Below, piece after piece: positions 1-5,036 of a DNA stretch of 5,036 nucleotides. Position numbers and translations under genes: made by a program. Positions within the stretch are counted from its first letter, which is position 1. Each line of letters starts with the position of its first letter. Under the pieces are notes generated by a model. It was not told the DNA's origin. It saw nothing but the letters and a program-made list of their open reading frames with translations, and ran no database searches. The stretch comes from DATDRQ01 sp035291645 (GTDB lineage: Bacteria > Chloroflexota > Anaerolineae > Anaerolineales > UBA4823). Location of the stretch: positions 1 to 5,036 of the forward strand of contig DATDRQ010000103.1 of the NCBI GenBank assembly GCA_035291645.1. The letters run 5' to 3'.

Positions 1-839
1 TCGTAGCCCACCAGGCGCAGCGCGCTGATCATGTCCTTCCAGGCCTTGGCGTCGTGCCCGTAGCCGATGCTGCGAAAGGTCCACGCCCGCCCCGGGATCT
101 GCGCGTAGGGCTTGGCGTCGTTGCAGCCGTTGACCGCCAGGTTGTATGGGTCGATGGATACGTCCTTGCCATGCACGTGCACGATGGCGTCTCCCAATTT
201 GCGGACCGCCGCCACCGGGTCGACCCCGTTCCAGAACAGGTGGCTGGGGTCGAAGTTGCAGCCCAGGGCCGGGCCGCAGGCCTCCCGCAGGCGCAGCAAG
301 CTCTCCACGTTGTAGACCAGCATGCCGGGGTGCATCTCGACCGCGATCTTGACGCCGTGCTGTTCGGCGAACTGCGCTGCGCCGCGCCAGTAGGGGATGC
401 CGACCTGGTTCCACTGATAATCCAGGATGTGGGTGAAGTGGTCCGGCCAGGGGCAGGTCACCCAGTTGGGCATGCTGTCGCCGGGGGCGCCGGCCGGCAG
501 ACCGGAGAGCACGTTGACCACCGGCACGCCCAGCTGCTCCGCCAGGCGGGCAGACTTGCGGAAGACCTCGTCAGATTTCCGGGCGAGGGCCTGGTCCGGG
601 TGCAGCGGCTCGTAGTGGCAGCTCAGTGCGCTCAGGATCAGGCCGCGCGATTCGATCGCCTGCAGGTATCCCTTGCGCTTTTCGGCGCTCGCCAGCAGCT
701 CGTCGACCGGGCAGTGCTGGCTGCCGGGGTAGCCGCCCGAGCCGATCTCGACCGCCGTGACCCCGGCGGCGCAGGCTTTATCCAAGGCCTGCTCGAAGGG
801 CAGGTCCTGGAAGAGGACCAGGAAGACTCCAATGCGCAT
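1..839 (-). CDS. Xylose-isomerase-like TIM-barrel sugar (phosphate) isomerase/epimerase, 3'-truncated by window edge
   Basis: The reading frame opens with MRIGVFLVLF at 839 and stays open for 279 codons to the window edge, so the C-terminus is missing; family members are usually about 300-320 residues. It belongs to the COG1082 sugar isomerase/epimerase group (AP endonuclease 2-like TIM barrel), cytosolic enzymes that use a divalent metal. Visible landmarks are the first strand MRIGVFL, the strand AVEIG near residue 30, VEMHPG with E168, NFDPSH with D197 and H200, VHVHGKD with H221/H223, and a GYGHD motif near 259-263. E168, D197 and H223 are the likely metal ligands by family analogy; the last expected Glu lies beyond the window. 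The start is set by AGGAG six bases upstream. The preceding oxidoreductase gene stops 3 nt before this ATG, so the two are probably co-translated. The substrate is unknown; ketose epimerisation or aldose-ketose isomerisation are both possible. Confidence 0.9.
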   Translation of the reverse strand, partial: MRIGVFLVLFQDLPFEQALDKACAAGVTAVEIGSGGYPGSQHCPVDELLASAEKRKGYLQAIESRGLILSALSCHYEPLHPDQALARKSDEVFRKSARLAEQLGVPVVNVLSGLPAGAPGDSMPNWVTCPWPDHFTHILDYQWNQVGIPYWRGAAQFAEQHGVKIAVEMHPGMLVYNVESLLRLREACGPALGCNFDPSHLFWNGVDPVAAVRKLGDAIVHVHGKDVSIDPYNLAVNGCNDAKPYAQIPGRAWTFRSIGYGHDAKAWKDMISALRLVGY

Positions 840-842
840 AGG

Positions 843-2192
843 TTACTCCTTGTCTGTAATTCCCCTCTCCCTTAAGGGAGAGGGGTCAGGGGTGAGGGGA
901 TTTTCGGCCCACAACCGCTCCTGCTGGCGGCGCAGCCGCACGACCGTGCTGCTCTCGTCCAGGCGCACGTCCGCCCAGGTGACGACCTCGCCGGCGCGCA
1001 CCGGGCGAGCCACCTGCGCCCCCGGCGCCAGCCCGACCGGCAAAGCGTTCAAGGCGCGGGCCGTCTCGGCCAGCTCGATAGCCCCATAGAAGGTGTAACC
1101 GCCGAAGTCGTCCAGTCGCTCGCCCGCCTGGAGATCGCGCTTGGCGATCGTCAATACCTCCGCCACCGGGCGCTCCAGCGGAACCAGGGTAGTCTGGTGA
1201 TATAGAGCTGCGCGGGCGACCGAGAGCGGCGCCTCCAGGAACCACAGGTGGTAGGGCCGGAAGAAGGTGTAATATTTACCCCGGCCGACCTTCAGGTATT
1301 CCAGGTCGGCGCGGATGCGCTCGTCTGCGATGCGCACCGTGACGAACACCCCGCCCGCCATGGCGCTGCCCTGCACGAAGTCGACCGCCCCGGGGAATCG
1401 GGTGATGCCGCCGTCCTCTTCCAGCGCGAAGACCCGCGAGACCGTCTCCAGGTCGGCGGAGGGGCCGCACATGCCGCGCCGCATCGGGCGGCAGCCGGTA
1501 GCGTTGGCGGCGCAGGTCATCTCGAACATGGTCTTGGTGCCGTCCACGTAGGAGGCCACCGTGTAGGGGTCTTTCCCAGCTCGGCGGGCGGATTCCGCCA
1601 CCGTCTCGGGCGTCGCCCGCGGGTCGAGCGGGTTGTTCTTGCCCTTGCCGATGGCGACCGGCTCGTAGCCCAGGGCGGTGACGAAGTCCCACAGTTCCAT
1701 CAGGCAGCCGGGCTCGTCGCCGGATGAGACCGTGTAGAGCACGCCTGCCTGCTGGGCCAGCCGGTGCAGGACGTGCCCTACGGTCACGTCGGCCTCGATG
1801 TTGACCAGCACGATGTCCTTGCCGTGCTGGATGCAGGCGAAGGCGGTCTCGGCGCCGCTGGCCGGCGAGGGGGTCACGTCGGCGACGACGTCGACCGATT
1901 CGAGCTGTGCAGCCAATGAATAAGAGCCGGTGATCACGCGTTTTCCGGCGCGCAGGGCATCCTCCGCCGGGCCGGTAGCCTCGGCTTCGACGATCGCCTC
2001 AGCGGGTAAGCCTGTCGCCTGGAAGGCCTGCCGGGCCAGCCCGGTGTCCGGGTCGGCCAGCACGCTCACAAGCATGCCTTTCATCAGGCTCACCTGGGCG
2101 ACGAAACCGCTGCCGATCCAGCCGGCCCCGCTCACCCCGACCCGGATCGGCCTGCCGTCCGCCTCCCGGCGGGCTAATTCTTCATGGAGCAT
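843..2192 (-). CDS. Homoserine-dehydrogenase-like NAD(P)-dependent oxidoreductase with C-terminal SAF domain
   Basis: This 449-residue protein has an N-terminal Rossmann fold with the dinucleotide loop GVSGAGWIGSGF at 19-30, a central part with VNIEADVTVG (130-139), SSGDEPG (156-162) and KNNPLDP (185-191), and a C-terminal SAF-like segment at about 346-415 (from AKRDLQAGERL to RPVRAGEVVTWADV). This architecture matches COG4091, predicted homoserine dehydrogenases with a SAF domain, often misnamed as flagellar FlgA-like proteins. Real members are mostly found in sugar gene clusters and probably oxidise or reduce a carbohydrate intermediate, not homoserine; that is inference. The ATG at 2192 is supported by AAGGA seven bases upstream, and the Rossmann strand begins at residue 17 as expected. 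The last 19 or so residues, NPLTPDPSPLRERGITDKE, come from a dispersed palindromic repeat and are not part of the conserved fold. The stop codon lies 3 nt before the downstream isomerase. Specific substrate and cofactor cannot be told. Confidence 0.9.
   Translation of the reverse strand: MLHEELARREADGRPIRVGVSGAGWIGSGFVAQVSLMKGMLVSVLADPDTGLARQAFQATGLPAEAIVEAEATGPAEDALRAGKRVITGSYSLAAQLESVDVVADVTPSPASGAETAFACIQHGKDIVLVNIEADVTVGHVLHRLAQQAGVLYTVSSGDEPGCLMELWDFVTALGYEPVAIGKGKNNPLDPRATPETVAESARRAGKDPYTVASYVDGTKTMFEMTCAANATGCRPMRRGMCGPSADLETVSRVFALEEDGGITRFPGAVDFVQGSAMAGGVFVTVRIADERIRADLEYLKVGRGKYYTFFRPYHLWFLEAPLSVARAALYHQTTLVPLERPVAEVLTIAKRDLQAGERLDDFGGYTFYGAIELAETARALNALPVGLAPGAQVARPVRAGEVVTWADVRLDESSTVVRLRRQQERLWAENPLTPDPSPLRERGITDKE
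846..850 (-). promoter_or_regulatory. Ribosome binding site of the isomerase, overlapping the upstream stop codon
   Basis: AGGAG lies six bases before the isomerase ATG at 839 and directly abuts the TAA stop of the oxidoreductase at 845-843. Ribosomes ending the upstream gene therefore finish on the initiation site of the next, the usual arrangement for translational coupling. Confidence 0.75.
862..900. repeat. Dispersed palindromic repeat inside the 3' end of the SAF oxidoreductase gene
   Basis: Positions 862-885 form a perfect 24-bp palindrome: arm CCCCTCTCCC, centre TTAA, arm GGGAGAGGGG. It is followed on the plus strand by TCAGGGGTGAGGGG (886-899), which repeats part of the arm motif. 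Read on the minus strand it encodes LTPDPSPLRERG, a peptide I recognise as a recurrent translation of a dispersed repeat in many environmental bacterial genomes. As RNA it can fold into a strong hairpin about 23-46 nt upstream of the next gene's start, but no T-run follows on either strand, so it is not a standard terminator. Confidence 0.8.
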
Positions 2193-2199
2193 AGAATCG

Positions 2200-2204
2200 T
2201 CCTT
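2200..2204 (-). promoter_or_regulatory. Ribosome binding site of the SAF oxidoreductase
   Basis: AAGGA is seven bases upstream of the ATG at 2192, just outside the palindromic repeat. It supports this start and independent initiation, which fits the 97-bp gap from the preceding gene. Confidence 0.65.
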
Positions 2205-2218
2205 GGTTTGATTTTCTT

Positions 2219-2286
2219 ACCACAGATAGACACAGATGAACACAGATGCATTTATAAATCTGTGTTCATCTGTGTGCATCCGTGGT
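2219..2286. repeat. 68-bp imperfect inverted repeat, dispersed CACAGATGAACACAGAT-type element
   Basis: The left arm 2219-2247 and the right arm 2258-2286 are reverse complements at 26 of 29 positions, separated by 10 bases whose centre is itself palindromic (ATTTATAAAT, 2250-2259). Within each arm, units like CACAGATGAA repeat in tandem. Translations of this element (such as SVFICVHPW on the plus strand) recur in many Chloroflexota, cyanobacterial and planctomycete genomes from memory. It begins 2 nt beyond the stop codon of the transketolase C-subunit and occupies most of the gap before the oxidoreductase gene. No T-run follows on the minus strand, so a role as terminator is unlikely; mRNA stabilisation or weak attenuation is possible. 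It carries no transposase. Confidence 0.82.
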
Positions 2287-2288
2287 CA

Positions 2289-3284
2289 TTATTTTTGATT
2301 TCGGTTGTCACGCGCCGCGACTTTCGCCTGGAAGGCTTCCCTCGCCGCCTGGGCGATGTCGGCCGCGGTCAGGTGGTACTTGACCAACAGCTCGTCCGGG
2401 TCGGCGCTCTCGGCGTAGGCGTCGGCCAGCCCGACGAAGCGCATCGGCACCGGGCAAGCCTCGCCGAGCAGGCGTGCCACGTTGCTGCCCATGCCGCCCT
2501 GCAGCAGGTGTTCCTCGGCGGTGACCACCGCCCCGGTCTGGCTCGCCGCGGCGACCAGTGTCTCGCGGTCGAGCGGGCGCAGCGTGTGCAGGTCGATCAC
2601 GCGCGCCTGTATGCCCTGCTCGGCCAGGGTGGCGGCTGCATCCAGCGCCATCCCCACCATCAGCCCGCAGGCGACGATCGCCAGGTCGTCCCCCTGGCGG
2701 ATAACGTTAGCCTTGCCGATCTCGAACGGTGTGTTCTCTGCCGGGTAGATGTGCGGCATGGCTACCCGGCTGGATCGCAGGAATACCGGCCCGACGTGCT
2801 CGGTGGCGGCCCGTACCGCCGCGTGCATGGAAGCCTGGTCGCTTGGGACCAGGATGGTCATCGTGGGCAAGCCGCCCATCAGCGCCAGGTCCTCGATCCC
2901 CATCTGGGTTGGGCCGTCCTGGCCCAGGGTAATGCCGCCGTGGCTGCCCAGGATCTTGGCGTTCAGGTTCGATATGGCGACCGCCAGGCGGATCTGGTCG
3001 TAGGCGTTGCACAGCAGGAAGGACGAGAAGCTGGTGATCCAGGGGATGAAGCCGCAGGCCGCCAGCCCGGCGCCCACCCCCACCAGGTTGCTCTCGGCGA
3101 TGCCCAGGTTGAAGAAGCGCTCGGGGAAGGCCATCCGCACCGTCTCGGCCTTGGTCGAGTTGCCCAGGTCGCCATCCAGCACGACCACGCGCGGGTTCTC
3201 CCGGCAGACCGCCAGCAGAGCCTCGCCGAAGACGTCGCGCATGGGTTTGCCGGGCCTCAGCCCGGCCTTTTCACCGGGTACCAT
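2289..3284 (-). CDS. Transketolase, C-terminal subunit (pyrimidine-binding and C-terminal domains)
   Basis: This 331-residue protein is the second half of a split transketolase; with the upstream N-terminal subunit it should form the cytosolic TPP enzyme that moves a two-carbon ketol unit between sugar phosphates. The pyrimidine-binding domain spans about 14-175 and includes VLDGDLGNSTKA (36-47), NLGIAESN (59-66) with the catalytic Glu64 that activates the TPP aminopyrimidine, and SHGGITLGQDGPTQ (114-127), the counterpart of the transketolase HDSIGLGEDGPTHQ motif. The C-terminal domain, about 190-318, has IVACGLMVGMAL and VIDLHTLRPLD. Length is normal for stand-alone C-subunits. Start 3284 is preferred because AGGAG sits seven bases upstream; a second in-frame ATG at 3242, just before RDVFGEAL, has only a poorly spaced GAGG. 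The chosen start overlaps the end of the N-subunit gene by 14 nt, implying coupled translation and balanced subunits. The last residues, RDNRNQK, run up to an intergenic repeat and may be non-native. Confidence 0.95.
   Translation of the reverse strand: MVPGEKAGLRPGKPMRDVFGEALLAVCRENPRVVVLDGDLGNSTKAETVRMAFPERFFNLGIAESNLVGVGAGLAACGFIPWITSFSSFLLCNAYDQIRLAVAISNLNAKILGSHGGITLGQDGPTQMGIEDLALMGGLPTMTILVPSDQASMHAAVRAATEHVGPVFLRSSRVAMPHIYPAENTPFEIGKANVIRQGDDLAIVACGLMVGMALDAAATLAEQGIQARVIDLHTLRPLDRETLVAAASQTGAVVTAEEHLLQGGMGSNVARLLGEACPVPMRFVGLADAYAESADPDELLVKYHLTAADIAQAAREAFQAKVAARDNRNQK
3249..3266 (-). other. GC-rich hairpin just after the transketolase C-subunit start codon
   Basis: A 7-bp perfect stem (GCCGGGC/GCCCGGC) with a 4-nt loop begins 18 nt after the ATG at 3284 and encodes AGLRPG. 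It lies between the two candidate starts. On the plus strand it is followed by CTTTT and resembles a minimal terminator, but no plus-strand gene exists to use it. A regulatory role is unproven; GC-rich DNA yields such stems by chance. Confidence 0.4.
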
Positions 3285-4116
3285 ACAGGATCTCCTCTCG
3301 GGCCAGGGCAGCCTGCTCGGGCTTCAGCGCCCGCCCGTGGAAGGTGAAGTCGGCCTCCACGAACGAGACGCCTTTGCCCTTGACCGTGTGGGCGATCAAG
3401 ATCGAAGGCCGCCCGGTTTCCTGGGGGAAGGACCTCAGGGCTGAGATCAGGGCGGGGATGTCGTGCCCGTCCGCCTGGCTCACCTGCCAGCCGAAGCTGC
3501 GCCACTTCTCCGCCAGCGGCTCCAGGCCCATCTCCCGGCTGATCGGGCCGGTCTCCTGGTACTTGTTGTAGTCCAGGATGGCGGTCAGGCGGTCGGCTTT
3601 GAAATGGGCGGCGGCCATGGCGGCTTCCCAGACCTGCCCGGCCTGGCACTCGCCGTCGCCGATCAGGACGTAAACCCGGTAGTCGAGCTTGTTCAGCCTC
3701 CCGCCCAGCACGTGCCCCAGCCCGACTGAGAGGCCCTGCCCCAGTGAGCCGGTGGTGGCTTCCACGCCCGGCAGCAGACCCTGGATGGGGTGTCCCTGGA
3801 CGGGGCTGTCGATCTGGCGCAGGCGCCACAGCTCCTGGCGCGGGAAGTATCCGGCCGCGGCGAGCACGGCGTACAGCAGCGGGGCGGCGTGTCCTTTGCT
3901 CATGATGAAGCGATCGCGCCCCGGCCACCACGGGTCGCCGGGCCGGTGGCGCAGGATGCCGCCGAAGAACAGCGCCACCAGGATCTCGACCGCCGAGAAG
4001 CTGCTGGAGGGATGCCCCGAGCCGGCCTGGGTGGTCATGTCCAGGATGTCCAGGCGCAGCTGGCGTGCTTTTTCGGCCAGGTTAGGAATATCGATTGTCT
4101 GTCGTGTATCTACCAT
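3271..4116 (-). CDS. Transketolase, N-terminal subunit (TPP pyrophosphate-binding domain)
   Basis: This 281-residue protein is the PP-domain half of a split transketolase. The TPP/Mg motif is GDGECQAGQVWEAA starting at 153 and ending in LDYNKYQ, with Asn184 in the usual place about 30 residues after GDG. Other landmarks are SGHP (33-36), SKGHAAPLLYAVLA (73-86), QGHP (107-110), TTGSLGQGLSVGLG (121-134) and AHTVKGKG (242-249); H35, H76 and H109 match conserved active-site histidines of the family. Length is typical of an N-subunit, around 270-285 residues. The ATG at 4116 lies 9 nt after the stop of the kinase gene with only a weak GAGA as ribosome site, so it probably depends on coupling to the kinase. 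The helix LAEKARQLRLDIL at 13-25 is where families normally begin, supporting this start. Split transketolases serve either the pentose phosphate pathway or dedicated catabolic pathways; the operon suggests the latter. Confidence 0.95.
   Translation of the reverse strand: MVDTRQTIDIPNLAEKARQLRLDILDMTTQAGSGHPSSSFSAVEILVALFFGGILRHRPGDPWWPGRDRFIMSKGHAAPLLYAVLAAAGYFPRQELWRLRQIDSPVQGHPIQGLLPGVEATTGSLGQGLSVGLGHVLGGRLNKLDYRVYVLIGDGECQAGQVWEAAMAAAHFKADRLTAILDYNKYQETGPISREMGLEPLAEKWRSFGWQVSQADGHDIPALISALRSFPQETGRPSILIAHTVKGKGVSFVEADFTFHGRALKPEQAALAREEILYGTR
3292..3296 (-). promoter_or_regulatory. Ribosome binding site deciding the start of the transketolase C-subunit
   Basis: AGGAG is seven bases upstream of the ATG at 3284 and lies within the last codons of the N-subunit gene. 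It favours 3284 over the in-frame ATG at 3242. Confidence 0.75.
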
Positions 4117-4125
4117 AAGTCGTTC

Positions 4126-5036
4126 TCAGAATTGCTGTCGCTGCAGGAAATCGCCCACCTGGGCGGCGGTCGGCAGGGCCGGGATCACGCCCAGGGTCTG
4201 GGCGGTCAGGGCGCCCACAGCGTTGGCGTAGCGCAGGGCGCTTTCCAGGTCAGAAGGCGAAAGCTTATCCAGCTGCGCTCCGCTGCGCACCAGTTGGATG
4301 AGCAGCCCGGCGATGAAGGCGTCCCCGCAGCCAGTGGAATCGACCGTCTTTACCTGGAATGGTGGCACGAACCTACCTCCCGTTCTCGATTGGAAGTAGC
4401 TGCCCTTCGACCCGAGAGTGATCACGCACAGGGACGGCCCGTGGTCCATCAGCGAACGCGCCCCGGCCTCCAACTCCTCGCTCCCGGTTAGCAGGACCAG
4501 CTCAGTCTCGTTCAATTTGACCAGGTCGACCTCCGGCAGGATTGCTTCGACCTGCCGGACGGCTTCCTCCCCGCCGGGCCACAGGCTGGGACGGTAATTC
4601 ACGTCGAAGGAGACCAGGGCGCCGCCGGACTTAGCCAGGCGCACCGCTTCCCGGCTTGCGCCCCGGATCGGCTCGCCGGTCAGGCTGAGCGAACCGAAGT
4701 GCAGGCACTTCGTGGATTGCAGCAAATCCCGATCTAGATCTTCGACTGACAGGAGCAGGTCGGCGCCGGGGTTGCGGTAAAAAATGTATTCGTTGGTGTT
4801 CTCGTCCGGCTTGGCGATGAAGACCAACGTGGTGCGGGCCTGCGGGTCGAAACGCACGGCGCGCGTGTCGACCCCCTCGCCTTTCAGGACCTCTGCAAGC
4901 ATGTGCCCGAATAAATCCTCGCCGACCTTGCCGATGAAACCGCTCTGCGCGCCCAGCCGGGCCGCGGCTACAGCCGCGTTGGCGGGCGCTCCGCCCGGAA
5001 CGGGGCGGAAAGTAGAAACCTCCACCAGCCGCCGGC
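4126..5036 (-). CDS. PfkB/ribokinase-family carbohydrate kinase (fructokinase-like), 5'-truncated by window edge
   Basis: The frame is open through the right window edge, reading RRLVEVSTFRPVPGGAPANA. A GTG at 5025 is not a believable start because PfkB proteins carry about 25-30 residues before this point, including the first strand and a conserved GE/D substrate motif, so the gene begins outside the window. Counting from that GTG, the protein shows the sugar-binding GGAPAN (11-16), the PfkB signature region with GKVGEDLFG (32-40), SFDVNYRPSLW (139-149), VDLVKLNETE (166-175), and the anion-hole/catalytic motif DSTGCGDAF (229-237) with catalytic base Asp235. GGAPAN followed by DVNYRPSLW is typical of fructokinase-like members, but kinases for 2-keto-3-deoxygluconate, 5-dehydro-2-deoxygluconate and other sugars share these features. 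It should phosphorylate a sugar hydroxyl with ATP in the cytosol. It is the first visible gene of the operon and ends 9 nt before the transketolase N-subunit. Confidence 0.93.
   Translation of the reverse strand, partial: RRLVEVSTFRPVPGGAPANAAVAAARLGAQSGFIGKVGEDLFGHMLAEVLKGEGVDTRAVRFDPQARTTLVFIAKPDENTNEYIFYRNPGADLLLSVEDLDRDLLQSTKCLHFGSLSLTGEPIRGASREAVRLAKSGGALVSFDVNYRPSLWPGGEEAVRQVEAILPEVDLVKLNETELVLLTGSEELEAGARSLMDHGPSLCVITLGSKGSYFQSRTGGRFVPPFQVKTVDSTGCGDAFIAGLLIQLVRSGAQLDKLSPSDLESALRYANAVGALTAQTLGVIPALPTAAQVGDFLQRQQF

Noticed and set aside
54..875. 273-residue plus-strand reading frame opposite the isomerase gene
   Set aside because: It is antisense to a clear TIM-barrel protein with conserved metal-site motifs, has low-complexity Ala/Gly/Arg/Val-rich content, no recognisable domain, and no good ribosome site. 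It results from high GC at third codon positions.
862..885. Palindrome considered as an intrinsic terminator
   Set aside because: No T-run follows the stem on either strand, and it lies inside a coding frame shortly before a coupled gene.
1248..1727. Plus-strand 159-residue and minus-strand 138-residue frames within the oxidoreductase gene
   Set aside because: Both are shadows of the conserved SAF oxidoreductase in other frames, rich in Arg/Gly/Ala/His with no family features.
2193..2222. Search for a promoter ahead of the oxidoreductase gene
   Set aside because: The AT-rich stretch on the minus strand shows no convincing pair of -35 and -10 hexamers.
2221..2275. Short tandem-like CACAGATGAA units considered as a CRISPR array
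   Set aside because: There are only a few 10-12-nt units with no spacers of regular length; they form the arms of one inverted repeat.
2184..3347. 387-residue plus-strand reading frame opposite the transketolase C-subunit
   Set aside because: Its N-terminal part is the translated palindromic repeat (with SVFICVHPW) and the rest is antisense to a well-conserved transketolase gene. No domain is recognisable.
3257..3931. 224-residue minus-strand frame overlapping the transketolase N-subunit
   Set aside because: It is a frame-shifted shadow on the same strand, Arg/Pro/Gly-rich; the true frame contains the whole set of TPP motifs.
5023..5025. GTG at 5025 as start of the PfkB kinase
   Set aside because: The frame continues upstream to the window edge, and the family's N-terminal strand and first substrate motif are missing, so the true start lies outside the window.

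Overview
The window is part of one operon of carbohydrate-metabolism genes, all transcribed on the minus strand (right to left). Both ends are cut: the first gene lacks its 5' end and the last lacks its 3' end. In transcription order the genes are: a PfkB/ribokinase-family sugar kinase (5036 to 4126, N-terminus outside the window); the TPP-binding N-terminal subunit of a split transketolase (4116 to 3271); its C-terminal subunit (3284 to 2289); a Rossmann-fold, homoserine-dehydrogenase-like oxidoreductase with a C-terminal SAF domain (2192 to 843); and a xylose-isomerase-like TIM-barrel sugar isomerase/epimerase (839 to 1, C-terminus outside the window). The junctions are 9 nt, a 14-nt overlap, 97 bp, and 3 nt, so all but one are tight enough for translational coupling.

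The DNA is GC-rich with strong G/C preference at third codon positions, which produces long shadow ORFs on the plus strand. Two palindromic elements break the pattern. One is an AT-richer 68-bp inverted repeat (2219-2286) that fills most of the only real intergenic gap. The other is a 24-bp perfect palindrome with a flanking tail (about 862-900) inside the 3' end of the SAF oxidoreductase gene, where it encodes the protein's last residues. Both look like dispersed repeats known from many environmental bacterial genomes; from memory they are frequent in Chloroflexota. Together with the split transketolase, the SAF oxidoreductase and the TIM-barrel isomerase, this makes a Chloroflexota (Anaerolineae-like) source plausible. 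That is an inference: the window holds no taxonomic marker.

Functionally, the set can be read as a catabolic module: isomerise a free sugar or oxidised sugar, oxidise or reduce it, phosphorylate it, and cleave or transfer a two-carbon unit with a dedicated split transketolase. The logic resembles described pathways that use split transketolases, such as apulose-4-phosphate transketolase in apiose use and sulfofructose transketolase in sulfoquinovose use. The addition of a SAF-domain oxidoreductase matches neither exactly, and the substrate cannot be read from this sequence. No RNA gene, CRISPR array, transposase, phage gene or convincing promoter or intrinsic terminator was seen. No stretch over 300 bases lacks a gene.
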